From: Mycobacteroides sp. LB1
GTDB taxonomy: Bacteria > Actinomycetota > Actinomycetes > Mycobacteriales > Mycobacteriaceae
Direction: 5' to 3'
Assembly (NCBI RefSeq): GCF_013449725.1
Contig: NZ_JACCFF010000005.1
Span: forward strand, 310,001-374,000
Length of the DNA: 64,000 nucleotides
The position numbers and the translations under genes were made by a program. This document shows positions 25,712 to 35,043 of the stretch, piece by piece (the first letter of the stretch is position 1; the number at the start of each line of letters is the position of its first letter). Under the pieces are notes generated by a model, which did no database searches, was not told where the DNA came from, and was given only the letters and a program-made list of their open reading frames with translations.

Positions 25712-27136
25712 ATGCAGACCGTATTTGAACGCCAGCCCCCGGCGCCGGGTCTGGTCGCTCGGGCCCTGGCAGGCTCGGCACTCGCTCCGTTCTGGCTCGA
25801 TGACCTGCCCGAGACCGCAAGCTATCCGCCACTGTCGGTCGCGCCACGACGCCATTTCGATCTGGTGATCATCGGGGCCGGCTACACAGGGCTCTGGTCG
25901 GCGCTGAGGGCACTGCAACGCAACCCGGGAATCACCGTCGCGGTCATCGAGGCCCACACGGTGGGATGGGCCGCATCAGGGCGTAACGGCGGATTCGTTG
26001 AAGCCAGCCTCACCCACGGCAGTGCCAACGGCCGTCGCCGCTGGCCCACAGAGATGGAACGGCTCGAGCGGCTCGGGATGGAGAACCTCGATGGCATCGA
26101 GCACGCCGTCGAAACCCTGGGATTAGATTGCAATTTCGACCGGGCCGGGTCGATCACGGTCGCGGTAGAGCCCTACCAGGCCAACGAACTGACCCAGACC
26201 GTCAACGCTCCGGGCAACCGGTTCTTGGACCGGCAGACCATGCAGAGCGAAATTCACTCGCCGACCTATCTTGCCGGAACGTGGTCGACGGACACCACAG
26301 CGCTGGTGCACCCAGCCAAGCTCGCAGCCGAATTGGCCCGCGCGGCAACAGATGGCGGAACCGAGATCTTCGAAAACACCCGAGCCATGGCGATCAAGCG
26401 GCGCAACGGTGCTGGCCTGGAGATACGCACGGAACACGGATCGGTCACCGGTGACCGAGTCATCCTGGCCACCAATGTGTTTCCGTCACTGTTGCGCCGA
26501 TACCGGCTGCATACCGTACCGGTCTACGACTACGTGCTAGTGACCGAACCGCTGACCAACAGCCAACTGCACCAGGTGGGCTGGCGGCATCGACAGGGCA
26601 TCTCCGATATGGCCAACCAGTTCCACTACTACCGGCTGACCCCGGATAACCGGATCTTGTGGGGCGGCTACGACGCCGTCTATCACTTCGCCGGCGGACT
26701 CAAAGCGCGTTACGAGAATCGCACCGAAACCTACCGGCGTTTGGCTTCGCATTTTTTCACCACGTTCCCTCAACTCGAGGACGTTCACTTCTCGCATCGA
26801 TGGGCGGGCGCGATCGACACCTCCACCCGGTTCTGCGCCTTCTTCGGCTCCGCACACCGCGGCAAGGTCGCCTACGCCGCCGGCTTCACCGGTCTGGGAG
26901 TAGCCGCCGCCCGATTTGCCGCCGACGTCATGCTCGATCGCCTCGAGGGGACCCGCACCGAGCGCACTGAACTGCAAATGGTCTCAACCATGCCATTACC
27001 GTTTCCACCCGAGCCACTGGCGGCGCTGGGGATCGGCGCCACCCGATGGTCGCTGGACCGTGCCGACCATCACCAAGGCAAACGAAATCTGCTCCTCAGG
27101 GCCCTCGACACGATGGGCCTGGGCTTTGACTCCTAA
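25712..27136 (+). CDS. FAD-dependent amine oxidase (PuuB/DadA-type)
   Basis: 474 residues. The dinucleotide-binding motif VIIGAGYTGLW is at about 52-62, then HTVGWAASGRNGGF, the SGRNGG signature of the gamma-glutamylputrescine oxidase/DAO group, and a C-terminal GFTGLGVAAARFAADVMLD FAD contact. The family oxidises secondary or primary amines to imine/aldehyde with H2O2 or reduced acceptor. Located after the permease, it probably makes the aminoaldehyde consumed by the dehydrogenase at 17287. I do not see puuA or puuD homologues, so gamma-glutamylation is not indicated. Confidence 0.85.
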   Translation: MQTVFERQPPAPGLVARALAGSALAPFWLDDLPETASYPPLSVAPRRHFDLVIIGAGYTGLWSALRALQRNPGITVAVIEAHTVGWAASGRNGGFVEASLTHGSANGRRRWPTEMERLERLGMENLDGIEHAVETLGLDCNFDRAGSITVAVEPYQANELTQTVNAPGNRFLDRQTMQSEIHSPTYLAGTWSTDTTALVHPAKLAAELARAATDGGTEIFENTRAMAIKRRNGAGLEIRTEHGSVTGDRVILATNVFPSLLRRYRLHTVPVYDYVLVTEPLTNSQLHQVGWRHRQGISDMANQFHYYRLTPDNRILWGGYDAVYHFAGGLKARYENRTETYRRLASHFFTTFPQLEDVHFSHRWAGAIDTSTRFCAFFGSAHRGKVAYAAGFTGLGVAAARFAADVMLDRLEGTRTERTELQMVSTMPLPFPPEPLAALGIGATRWSLDRADHHQGKRNLLLRALDTMGLGFDS

Positions 27137-27151
27137 AGGCAGGCAACACCT

Positions 27152-28789
27152 TTGACACCGCCAGCGGATCTTCTGTTCATCAACGGTCCCGTGTACACCA
27201 TGGACAGTCCGTTCACGCGGCACAATGCGGTAGCGGTGAGGTCTGGCCGTGTCACCGCACTCGGCGAGACCGCGCGCTCGGCGCGCGGGCGAACCACGGA
27301 AGTAATCAACTTAGCGGGCCGAGCAGTTCTGCCGGGATTCATTGACGCACACGTCCACCCCGTAGTGGCCGGAATCGAAAGCCAGCAGGCCGATCTCACC
27401 TCCGCCACCACGGTCAACGAATGCCTAGAGGCGATATCGATCTACGCCCGCACAAACCCGGACCGGGAGTGGATCACCGGGGGCGGATGGTCAATGGAAC
27501 TATTCGACGGAGGAATGCCTTCGCGCCAACTACTCGATGCCGTCGTGCCGGACCGTCCTGTCTATCTGGTCAACCGGGATCACCATGGGGCCTGGACCAA
27601 TACATGCGCGCTGCAACGGGCATCGCTCGACAGCACCACCATCGATCCTACCGACGGCCGCATCGAACGCGACCACACCGGCGCTCCCACCGGCGTATTT
27701 CAAGAAGGGGCCATGGGCCTTGTCGCGCAGCATATCCCGCCCCTGAGCGCGCGAGAGCGGCTATCTGGCCTGCTTGCCGCCCAGCGACTCCTGCACAGCT
27801 ACGGGATCACCGGCTGGCAGGACGCCCTGCTCGGAAACTCCCCTCTCATGCCTGATGTCACCGGTGCCTACCTTGACGCGATCGCTACTGGACAGCTGAC
27901 AGCCAAAGTGGTTGGCGCCCTGTGGTGGGACCGTACTCGCGACACCGAACAGATCGAGGAACTGTGCGAGCGGCGGGAAATTCATCGCCAGAGTGGATTT
28001 GACACCAGCACCGTCAAGATCATGCAGGACGGCATCGCTGAGAACTTTACCGCCGCAATGATCGAACCGTACTTTGACTGCTGCGGCCATCACACACAAA
28101 ACCGCGGGCTCAGTTTCGTGAACCCGAACCTACTGTGCCGCTGTGTGACCGAACTGGACCAGCTGGGCTTTCAGGTGCACTTCCACGCCCTAGGCGACCG
28201 GGCGGTGCGTGAGGCTCTCGACGCCGTTGAAGCGGCCCGCCGAACCAACGGATGGACCGATAACCGTCATCACCTCGCGCACTTGCAAGTCGTTGCGCCA
28301 GTCGATATTCCCCGGTTCCAGCAGTGGGGTGCCGCGGCCACTATTCAGCCGCTGTGGGCCACCCACGAACCGCAGATGGACGACCTCACCATCCCGTTCC
28401 TGGGCACCGACCGGGCTGCCCAGCAATATCCCTTCGCCGCGCTGGCCCGCTCGGGAGCGGTCGTCGCCGCGGGCAGCGACTGGCCGGTGAGCAGCCCCAA
28501 TCCGTGGGAAGCGATCCACGTCGCCGTCACCCGCCGAGCCGTCGGCACATCAGACAAACCATTCCTGCCTGAGCAACGGATCGGGCTGGGCACCGCCATC
28601 ACCGCCTACACCGCTGGCTCGGCCTATCTGAACCATCGCGACGGCACCGGAGCAATCCGTATCGGCCACACTGCCGACCTCATCGTCCTCAATTGCGATC
28701 CCTTTCGCCTCCCTCAAGACGCGATCGGGCACACAGCCGTCGACATGACCTTCATCAACGGGAATTGCGTTCACGAAACATCCCGCTAA
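27152..28789 (+). CDS. YtcJ-like amidohydrolase
   Basis: 545 residues with a TTG start. This is a metal-dependent amidohydrolase of the YtcJ group: GFIDAHVHP supplies the first HxH metal ligands (about 67 and 69), VHFHALGDRAV the next His, NRHHLAHLQ another, and GSDWPVSSPNPW the terminal Asp. Members hydrolyse N-formyl and other amides with narrow specificity. In this operon it could release a free amine or acid from an N-acylated substrate or intermediate. That is inferred from position. Confidence 0.85.
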   Translation: MTPPADLLFINGPVYTMDSPFTRHNAVAVRSGRVTALGETARSARGRTTEVINLAGRAVLPGFIDAHVHPVVAGIESQQADLTSATTVNECLEAISIYARTNPDREWITGGGWSMELFDGGMPSRQLLDAVVPDRPVYLVNRDHHGAWTNTCALQRASLDSTTIDPTDGRIERDHTGAPTGVFQEGAMGLVAQHIPPLSARERLSGLLAAQRLLHSYGITGWQDALLGNSPLMPDVTGAYLDAIATGQLTAKVVGALWWDRTRDTEQIEELCERREIHRQSGFDTSTVKIMQDGIAENFTAAMIEPYFDCCGHHTQNRGLSFVNPNLLCRCVTELDQLGFQVHFHALGDRAVREALDAVEAARRTNGWTDNRHHLAHLQVVAPVDIPRFQQWGAAATIQPLWATHEPQMDDLTIPFLGTDRAAQQYPFAALARSGAVVAAGSDWPVSSPNPWEAIHVAVTRRAVGTSDKPFLPEQRIGLGTAITAYTAGSAYLNHRDGTGAIRIGHTADLIVLNCDPFRLPQDAIGHTAVDMTFINGNCVHETSR

Positions 28790-28824
28790 CCCCTTGCGCG
28801 GCGCGTGCCAGGAAAGGAGTACCC

Positions 28825-29604
28825 GTGGCAGACACGCTCGAACTGACCTTTGTCACCGAGCAGATCGGGGCATCAAGCGAGTGGCATCTCGACCATCCCC
28901 ATCACTTGGTAGTGGTGTACCGGGGTGGTTATGTGCAGACCAAAGAGCTTCTCATCCACGGTGGCCCGTCAACCCGCGCTCTTCCTAAGGCCGGGGATGT
29001 GCTGGTGATCCCCGCCGACCGTCGGGCAACAGCCATCGCACGGGGACGCGAGATCGCACTGTGCTTGGTGACGGTGCCGACCGCCGTTCTAGCCGATCGA
29101 TCAGTCCCGCCGCGGATCGCATATCCAGATCCATTCATGCACCAGCTGATCGAGCGTGTCAGCCAGCTGGCAGACCGCGACGATGTAGCGGCCCGGCTGT
29201 TCACCGAATCGTTGATCGAATCGCTGCGGCTACATCTGGGCGACCACTACGCCTCGCTCCCCCACCGTTCCACGGGCCGGACCCTGGATTACCGAACCCA
29301 AGCTCTGCTTGTCGAATACCTCGAAGACAGCCTGGACTCCGAGATCACGCTGGCGCAGCTAGCCGCGATAGCCGAAATGCCCGTTCCCGACTTCAGCAAG
29401 GCCTTCGTATCCGCGTTCCACGCAACGCCCTACCAATTCCTGCTCGAACGCCGCATGCATAGAGCCAAGTCCCTGCTCGCCACCACCTCGACGCCCATCA
29501 CCGAGATCGCCATCGCTGTTGGCTTCAACACACCAAGCCATTTCGCAACAACCTTCAAGCATCGAGTCGGCACGACTCCAAGCACCTACCGCAAGAGCCA
29601 TTGA
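28825..29604 (+). CDS. AraC-family transcriptional regulator
   Basis: 259 residues from a GTG preceded by GGAAAGGAG. The N-terminal sensing domain is cupin-like (HPHHLVVVYRGG..., VLVIPADRRATA). The C-terminal two-HTH AraC domain (about 160-259) has ITLAQLAAIAEMPVPDFSKAF and ITEIAIAVGFNTPSHFATTFK. It ends the permease/oxidase/amidohydrolase operon and resembles the AraC protein encoded at 30204-31151 along its length. It probably tunes the same catabolic genes alongside PucR. Confidence 0.9.
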   Translation: MADTLELTFVTEQIGASSEWHLDHPHHLVVVYRGGYVQTKELLIHGGPSTRALPKAGDVLVIPADRRATAIARGREIALCLVTVPTAVLADRSVPPRIAYPDPFMHQLIERVSQLADRDDVAARLFTESLIESLRLHLGDHYASLPHRSTGRTLDYRTQALLVEYLEDSLDSEITLAQLAAIAEMPVPDFSKAFVSAFHATPYQFLLERRMHRAKSLLATTSTPITEIAIAVGFNTPSHFATTFKHRVGTTPSTYRKSH

Positions 29605-29854
29605 GACCGCACCCCCGCATGCAGACAAGCCACCCATCCCTATTGCTTTACGCAAGTACGACTCCGAATAGTGAAGGCGAGGTGCAACATAGCTTTTGTA
29701 CATTGAGCTGGCGCGGCCACTAAACGTGGGGACGTGTTGTGGGACCGCAGCAGGCGGCCTGGCCTTAGCGGTTATGCAAATCAGTTCGACACCTCCAGGA
29801 CTGCTTCGCGTGTACACATCGCCAAAGCCAGGCCGCCACCCAACTGGAGGGCGC

Positions 29855-30078
29855 TGCCAGGAACGCGGCAAAGCTACGCGACCAACTTGCCACCTGGATC
29901 CAACACGCCCGGACAGTCAGTATCCGCAGCAGATCTGCGACAGGCCGGGATCGTGCCGTTATCGACCGCCGGACGCGGCACGGCAATCCGTGAATGGGCA
30001 CGCAAGAACGGCCACGACATATCCTCACGTGGACGCATCTCAGCCAACATCGTGGACGCATTCAACGCCGCCAACTAA
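29855..30078 (+). pseudogene. Broken lsr2 copy
   Basis: One frame reads RNAAKLRDQLATWIQHAR, matching the Lsr2 dimer-domain end (KNAEKLRSQLLTWIEHAR at 13622-13960), then a basic linker. The DNA-binding end AIREWARKNGHDISSRGR...VDAFNAAN continues only in another frame. The first about 40 residues are missing. So the copy is truncated and frameshifted. Degenerate Lsr2 between two AraC genes suggests a past insertion or recombination of an Lsr2-bearing element. Confidence 0.8.
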
Positions 30079-30203
30079 CCACGCAGGTATTCGGCAGGCT
30101 GTGTTGAGTCCGTCCCAATCGTTAAACGAGTTGCACCCGAACACGATTGCACCCACATGCTTGGGCAAGCCGGCAGAGTGGCTCACCCGCGATGAGGAGC
30201 GCC

Positions 30204-31151
30204 GTGAAGAGCATCAACGATTTCTCGCACTCCCCCAGCTGGTGGCAGAACCCCAACGCAGCCGCAAGAGTAGGTACCCGTCAGTTGACGGTCTGGGATG
30301 GAACCCGGGCGCTTACCCCTCGCGCATTCCAGTCCCGGGAAAGCCTCACCGCGGTCGGTGCTGAGTACGTGTTCGCCACCGAGCGGGTTGTGACACCCAC
30401 TGACTGGTTCTTCCTTGAACCGCGCCACGTCATCGTCGTGCATCGTCGTGGCCGATTACGGACCATGGAGCTCGAATTCGAGAACGGACCGTCTGGACGT
30501 GCTGATCCACGCGTGGGCGATGTCTGGATCATCCCGGCTAACCACCGCTACTCCGCACTCGCTCAAGGAAGCACTGTCGAGTACTGCCAACTAACCCTTC
30601 CATCCAGATTTCTTGAAAAGGTCGATCTCAAACCCACTATCCGACAACGTGATCCGCTCGCCCATCAGATTGTCGAGCAAATTGGCGCCATAGCTGGGCG
30701 TGACGACATCTTCGCCCGGCTGTCCATCGAATGGCTGACTGAGATCTTGTTGCAGCATCTATCCAGCAGGCTCGCCAGCGGAGACGGCGGGACGCCCTTT
30801 TTGTACCGTGACCTCGACGAGATTGCCCGTGCCGCACTGATCGAGTACCTGGACGAGTGCCCTGACTCGATGATCGGACTGCCCCAGCTTGCCGCCTACG
30901 TCGACATGACCGTACGGGAGTTCACTAAGGCGTTCGCGGCCGCATTTCACGCCACACCGCACCAGCTTCTCCTGGACAGAAGAATCACGCGGGCTAAATG
31001 GCTCCTGATGGACTCCACGGATTCGATCACGCAGATCAGCGCCCAACTCGGATTCTTCAGCCCCGAGCTTTTCGAGACAGCCTTCGTGCGGCGTGTAGGC
31101 GTAACCCCGAGCGTCTACCGACAGATCCGGCTATCTCGGGCATGCGACTGA
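30204..31151 (+). CDS. AraC-family transcriptional regulator, paralogue of 28825-29604
   Basis: About 315 residues from the GTG at 30204, preceded by GAGGAG. ATG 30192 or an earlier start is possible. The sensing domain has HVIVVHRRGRLRTME and VWIIPANHRYSAL, parallel to the first copy. The DNA-binding domain has MIGLPQLAAYVDMTVREFTKAF and TQISAQLGFFSPELFETAF, ending in TPSVYRQ. It is separated from its paralogue by the lsr2 remnant. Targets are unknown, possibly the downstream LysR/hydrolase region or the amine operon. Confidence 0.85.
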   Translation: MKSINDFSHSPSWWQNPNAAARVGTRQLTVWDGTRALTPRAFQSRESLTAVGAEYVFATERVVTPTDWFFLEPRHVIVVHRRGRLRTMELEFENGPSGRADPRVGDVWIIPANHRYSALAQGSTVEYCQLTLPSRFLEKVDLKPTIRQRDPLAHQIVEQIGAIAGRDDIFARLSIEWLTEILLQHLSSRLASGDGGTPFLYRDLDEIARAALIEYLDECPDSMIGLPQLAAYVDMTVREFTKAFAAAFHATPHQLLLDRRITRAKWLLMDSTDSITQISAQLGFFSPELFETAFVRRVGVTPSVYRQIRLSRACD

Positions 31152-31207
31152 AATCCCCTCGGACATAGACATACTCGCCAGTGGCGATCGATTCCTCGTG
31201 GACGTGC

Positions 31208-32104
31208 TCAACCGCTGGTCAACGCGTCGCGGATCGCGGAATGGGTATGCGGCAACCAGATCGCCTGGATGGGCGCCTGCGGCGGGTCCATGATGTCGAT
31301 GACGACAACCTGGCCCGCAAGGCAGGGGCCGGTGGGCGCGGTGACGAATGCGACGCCGTCGTTGTCGAGGACCGCGGTCACCGGCGGTGTGCCTTGGACG
31401 TGGTTGATGGTGAATGCGGGCTCGAAACCTGCCGAACGGCATGTGCCGAGGATGAAGTCAGTGTAGTTGGAGACTCCCGGCGGTGCCCAGACGATGATCC
31501 GCTCGTTCTGCAGATCCCTCAGAAAGACTGAGTCACGTTCTGCCAGATGGTGGTCCCGGGGGACGGCGACACGCAGGGAGTGATAACCGATCACCCGCGA
31601 GGCGAGATTCTTGGGTATTGCTATCCCTCGCCGCAGCGCAATATCGGCTGAACCATTAACCACCGCGGGCTCAAGGGCGCTCGGGAATACCTGCAGTGCG
31701 GTGATCGACACGTTGGGCAGTACCGAGCGAACGGGCACGAGGAGCTGGTGGACTTCCTCGGCGGTGATCGCGGGAGTATGTGCGACCACGAACGGCCGTG
31801 GCTCATCGGCTGCCGTGTTCTGGACCTGTCGCACTAAGGTCTGCGCAGCGGCGAGCAGTACGACAGATCCGTCCCGCAGGGCTTCCCCTGCTGGGGTCAA
31901 CTCGATATGGCGCCCGCTGCGGTCGAACAGCTTGGCGCCGACTTGCTTCTCGAGGTTCGTCATCGACTGACTGATGGCCTGCTGCGTCAGACGAAGCTGC
32001 TGCGCGGCCCGCGTGAACCCGGAATGTTCCGCCACGGACAGGAATTGCTGGAGACGCCGGAAGTCGATGGGGTTATCCCAGATTTCGGTTGACTGATCAG
32101 CCAT
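31208..32104 (-). CDS. LysR-family transcriptional regulator
   Basis: 298 residues. The N-terminal winged HTH (about 14-73) reads DFRRLQQFLSVAEHSGFTRA, then AQQLRLTQQAISQSMTNLEK. A periplasmic-binding-like effector domain follows. It is divergent from the hydrolase gene across about 134 bp, the usual LysR arrangement, so it most likely activates the hydrolase/LLM/SDR/Hsp31-like/NTF2-like series in response to a pathway metabolite. The inducer is unknown. Confidence 0.9.
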   Translation of the reverse strand: MADQSTEIWDNPIDFRRLQQFLSVAEHSGFTRAAQQLRLTQQAISQSMTNLEKQVGAKLFDRSGRHIELTPAGEALRDGSVVLLAAAQTLVRQVQNTAADEPRPFVVAHTPAITAEEVHQLLVPVRSVLPNVSITALQVFPSALEPAVVNGSADIALRRGIAIPKNLASRVIGYHSLRVAVPRDHHLAERDSVFLRDLQNERIIVWAPPGVSNYTDFILGTCRSAGFEPAFTINHVQGTPPVTAVLDNDGVAFVTAPTGPCLAGQVVVIDIMDPPQAPIQAIWLPHTHSAIRDALTSG

Positions 32105-32200
32105 AAATAGGACTATATGCCCAAGTAGAAGTTGTGGATCTTGAACTATTTTTTGTTTCTCGGTTGTGGGAAGGGGATCTAGGGTGGAGTGGTCAGTGCT

Positions 32201-32228
32201 TTACTGACATTCCAGTCGAGAAAAGTGA
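32201..32228 (+). repeat. 28-bp block shared with 6647-6674
   Basis: It lies 10 bases upstream of the hydrolase ATG and matches 6647-6674 at 25 of 28 positions. It overlaps the likely ribosome-binding region GAAAGGG. In the hydrolase frame it reads TDIPVEKSE, so it could also be coding if the protein begins further upstream (GTG 32134). Confidence 0.5.
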
Positions 32229-32238
32229 AAGGGTATGC

Positions 32239-33165
32239 ATGCCTGAGAAGGTCGATGAGGTAGACCAGCTTGTCAAGCAGCTCGCCGAGACGTTTGGGCG
32301 CCCGATCCGGTCGCCGATCCTGCATTGGCCGGACGAGTACGGTCTGGAGTACGAGTCGGTGTCCTTCCCGTCTGAGGATGGGGTTCCGCTGGATGCCTGG
32401 TTCATCCCGTGTAAGGGCTCCAAGAAGATCGCGATCGCCAACCACCCGATCTGGCACAACCGTTACGGTCTGCCCGCGCACCTGGAACCGTGGAAGCAGA
32501 TCGGTGCTGCCGGAGGCAATGACTTCGAAGTCAACTTCATGGCCGACTACAAGAACCTGCATGATGCCGGGTACAACGTGCTCACGTACGACATGCGCAA
32601 CTTCGGGCATAGCGGGACCGGCAACGGAGGTGTCGGCAGCAACGGCATCTTCGAGTCCCGCGACGTGATCGGCTCGATCCAGTACGTGCGTTCGCGCCCG
32701 GACACCAAGGACATGACGCTCGTGTTGTTCAGCCGCTGCTGCGGGATGAACGCCACTTTCATCGCCCACGACCGTCGCCCCGAGGTTTTCGAAGGCATCC
32801 CGGCTATCGTTTCCCCCCAACCGGTTTCGCTGCGCCCGTTCTACGAGCGCATCACCGAGATCCTCGGTATCACTGATCGCCTCGATGACATCGAGCGAGA
32901 GATCCAGCTGATCACCAGCTTCAAACTCGACGACATGTCACCGATTCCCTATGCCAAGAGCATGACCATCCCAACCTTCTTGGTGCAGGTCCGCAACGAC
33001 GCGCTCACCCGGGAAAGCGACGTTCAGACAATCTTCGACAGCATGCCTGTAACCGATAAGAAGCTGTTCTGGATCGAAGACTCGACCAGACGCTGGGACG
33101 GCTACAACTACTTCCCCAACAACCCAGAACAACTCATCGACTGGTTCGACACTCACACCTCGTGA
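32239..33165 (+). CDS. Alpha/beta hydrolase with a likely cysteine nucleophile
   Basis: 308 residues from ATG 32239. It has an alpha/beta hydrolase core: NVLTYDMRNFGHSG, the strand-nucleophile-helix turn LVLFSRCCGMNAT (about 161-173), a late LVQVRNDALTRESD Asp loop, and FWIEDS. The nucleophile elbow is S-R-C-C-G, placing Cys167 where esterases have Ser, as in dienelactone hydrolases. The lid is small. It heads a co-directional gene series controlled by the divergent LysR gene. The substrate is unknown. A longer start at GTG 32134 cannot be excluded. Confidence 0.8.
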   Translation: MPEKVDEVDQLVKQLAETFGRPIRSPILHWPDEYGLEYESVSFPSEDGVPLDAWFIPCKGSKKIAIANHPIWHNRYGLPAHLEPWKQIGAAGGNDFEVNFMADYKNLHDAGYNVLTYDMRNFGHSGTGNGGVGSNGIFESRDVIGSIQYVRSRPDTKDMTLVLFSRCCGMNATFIAHDRRPEVFEGIPAIVSPQPVSLRPFYERITEILGITDRLDDIEREIQLITSFKLDDMSPIPYAKSMTIPTFLVQVRNDALTRESDVQTIFDSMPVTDKKLFWIEDSTRRWDGYNYFPNNPEQLIDWFDTHTS

Positions 33166-33276
33166 GCCAGGTGTGGGGACCGCCTGCCGCCTCACGGCCG
33201 GGTGGTCCCCACACCTTCCAAACTTTTACGCTCGACAGCGGACGCTATCCAGGTGGCGGAGAGGCAGTGCACAGCA

Positions 33277-34140
33277 ATGCGTTTCGATATCAAGACCGCC
33301 AACCACAACACCACCTGGTCCGAGATCCTGGCGGTGTGGAAGGAAGCCGACGGCATCGAGAGGTTCCATACCGGTTGGCTGTTCGACCACTTCTACCCGA
33401 TCACATCCCCCACGCAATCGGTGCCGAACCTCAGTGGGCCCTGTCTAGAGGGCTGGATGATGCTGGCCGCACTTGCGCGGGAGACCACCCGGCTGCGTCT
33501 GGGAACCCTGGTCACCGGCGTTCACTACCGCCATCCCGCAGTGCTCGCGAACATGGCCGCCACCGCCGATATCGTCTCGGGCGGGAGGCTCGAGCTGGGC
33601 CTAGGTGCAGGCTGGAATGAGGACGAATCAAACGCCTACGGGATCGAACTTGGCTCGCTGACAGAACGATTCGACCGTTTCGACGAGGCCTGCCACATCA
33701 TCATTGACCTGCTCTCCCAGCAGACCACCAGCTTCCGCGGCCAGTACTACACCGTCACCGACGCCTACTGCGAACCCAAGGGGCCACAGCGTCCCCATCC
33801 ACCGATTCTCATCGGCGGCAACGGAGAAAAGCGGACGCTGCCTCTCGTCGCGCGGTACGCGCAGCATTGGAACTTCCCCACCGGCACACCCCTCGAATTC
33901 GCTCGCAAACGCGATGTGCTGCATACATATTGCATGGAGCTGGGGCGCGACCCCTCGGAGATCCTGACCTCAGCCCACGTGTGGCTCACATCGGGTTCTC
34001 GTGACGACATTTCGCGCCTGACAGATGAAATCGCCGCATTCGGTGCCGCCGGCCTGGATGCCGCCGTCATCTACTTGCCACTCCCGCTGGACCCGTCGGT
34101 GCTCACCCCTCTGGCTGAGGCACTATCCGGCATCGCCTAA
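33277..34140 (+). CDS. LLM-class (F420-type) flavin-dependent oxidoreductase
   Basis: 287 residues from ATG 33277. This is a luciferase-like TIM barrel: HTGWLFDHFYPI near the N-terminus, TTRLRLGTLVTGVHYRHPAVLANMAATADIVSGGRLELGLGAGW (positions 75-120, the family's most conserved part), and HPPILIGGNGEKRTLPLVARYAQHWN. Mycobacterial members generally use coenzyme F420 or FMN to reduce or monooxygenate diverse substrates. It lies between the hydrolase and the SDR in the same direction, so the same pathway is likely. Which cofactor it uses is not provable here. Confidence 0.85.
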   Translation: MRFDIKTANHNTTWSEILAVWKEADGIERFHTGWLFDHFYPITSPTQSVPNLSGPCLEGWMMLAALARETTRLRLGTLVTGVHYRHPAVLANMAATADIVSGGRLELGLGAGWNEDESNAYGIELGSLTERFDRFDEACHIIIDLLSQQTTSFRGQYYTVTDAYCEPKGPQRPHPPILIGGNGEKRTLPLVARYAQHWNFPTGTPLEFARKRDVLHTYCMELGRDPSEILTSAHVWLTSGSRDDISRLTDEIAAFGAAGLDAAVIYLPLPLDPSVLTPLAEALSGIA

Positions 34141-34175
34141 CCCGTCACCAAGCACTACATACGAAAGGACTAATC

Positions 34176-34985
34176 ATGGTAGAGATTCCGGATTCGATCC
34201 AGACAGTGCAGCCGTACCGCCCCACGGAGCGGCCCTTGGCCGGGAAAGTGGCCGTGGTAACCGGTGCCTCAGCGAATATGGGTGCCGCGCTCGCCCGGAC
34301 GCTCGCCCACGATGGGGCCCGGGTTGTGGTGCACTATCGCAGCGACAACAAGAAGGACAAGGCGGCCGAGGTGGTCAGTCAGATCCAGGAGTCCGGGGGC
34401 GAGGCGGTGAGCTTCCAGGCCGACCTGGCGGTGCCTGCAAACTGCACCAAACTGATCGACTTCACTTTCGAGGCGTTCGGACAATGGGACATCCTCATCA
34501 ATACCGCCGGGATGATCGTGCGCAAACCCCTGGCCGACATCACCGAAGACGAGTATGACGCCGTCTTCAACACCAACGCCAAGACGGTGTTCTTCATGAT
34601 GCGCGAGGCTTCGCGCCGAATGGCCGATGACGGCCGCATCCTGAGCTTTATCACCGCCATGGTCGGCGCACTGGCCCCCACCTACAGTGCCTACGCCGGA
34701 TCCAAGGCCCCCGTCGAACATTTCACCAAAGCGTTGGCCAAAGAAGTTGGCGGCCGTGGGATCACCGTCAACTGCATCGCACCCGGACCCTTGCAGACGA
34801 GCTTCTTCTACCCGGCGGAATCCGATGCGAACATCGACTGGCTGCAGTCGATGAGCATCAATGGGCAGATCGGGCGAGGCGACGACATCCTGCCCGTAGC
34901 AAGGCTATTGGTGCTCCCCGAAAGCCGCTGGACAACCGCGCAGACACTCTATGTGAACGGCGGGATTCTCTCGACCATCAACTAG
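34176..34985 (+). CDS. SDR-family oxidoreductase, paralogue of 6961-7722
   Basis: 269 residues with ATACGAAAGG before the ATG, the same leader as its paralogue. The cofactor motif is TGASANMG, the catalytic strand has Thr 13 residues before the Tyr of YSAYAGSK, and the ends match (VNGGILSTIN). It carries an N-terminal extension of about 20 residues that its paralogue lacks when that gene is started at 6961. Codon use is as GC-rich as the neighbours, unlike the copy at 6961. The matching oddities in both copies argue for a distinct SDR subgroup with a shared substrate. Confidence 0.85.
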   Translation: MVEIPDSIQTVQPYRPTERPLAGKVAVVTGASANMGAALARTLAHDGARVVVHYRSDNKKDKAAEVVSQIQESGGEAVSFQADLAVPANCTKLIDFTFEAFGQWDILINTAGMIVRKPLADITEDEYDAVFNTNAKTVFFMMREASRRMADDGRILSFITAMVGALAPTYSAYAGSKAPVEHFTKALAKEVGGRGITVNCIAPGPLQTSFFYPAESDANIDWLQSMSINGQIGRGDDILPVARLLVLPESRWTTAQTLYVNGGILSTIN

Positions 34986-35043
34986 ACCACACACAGCCAC
35001 CACCTTCGTCGCCACACCAGCCAGGAACGAGCCGAGCTTATTC

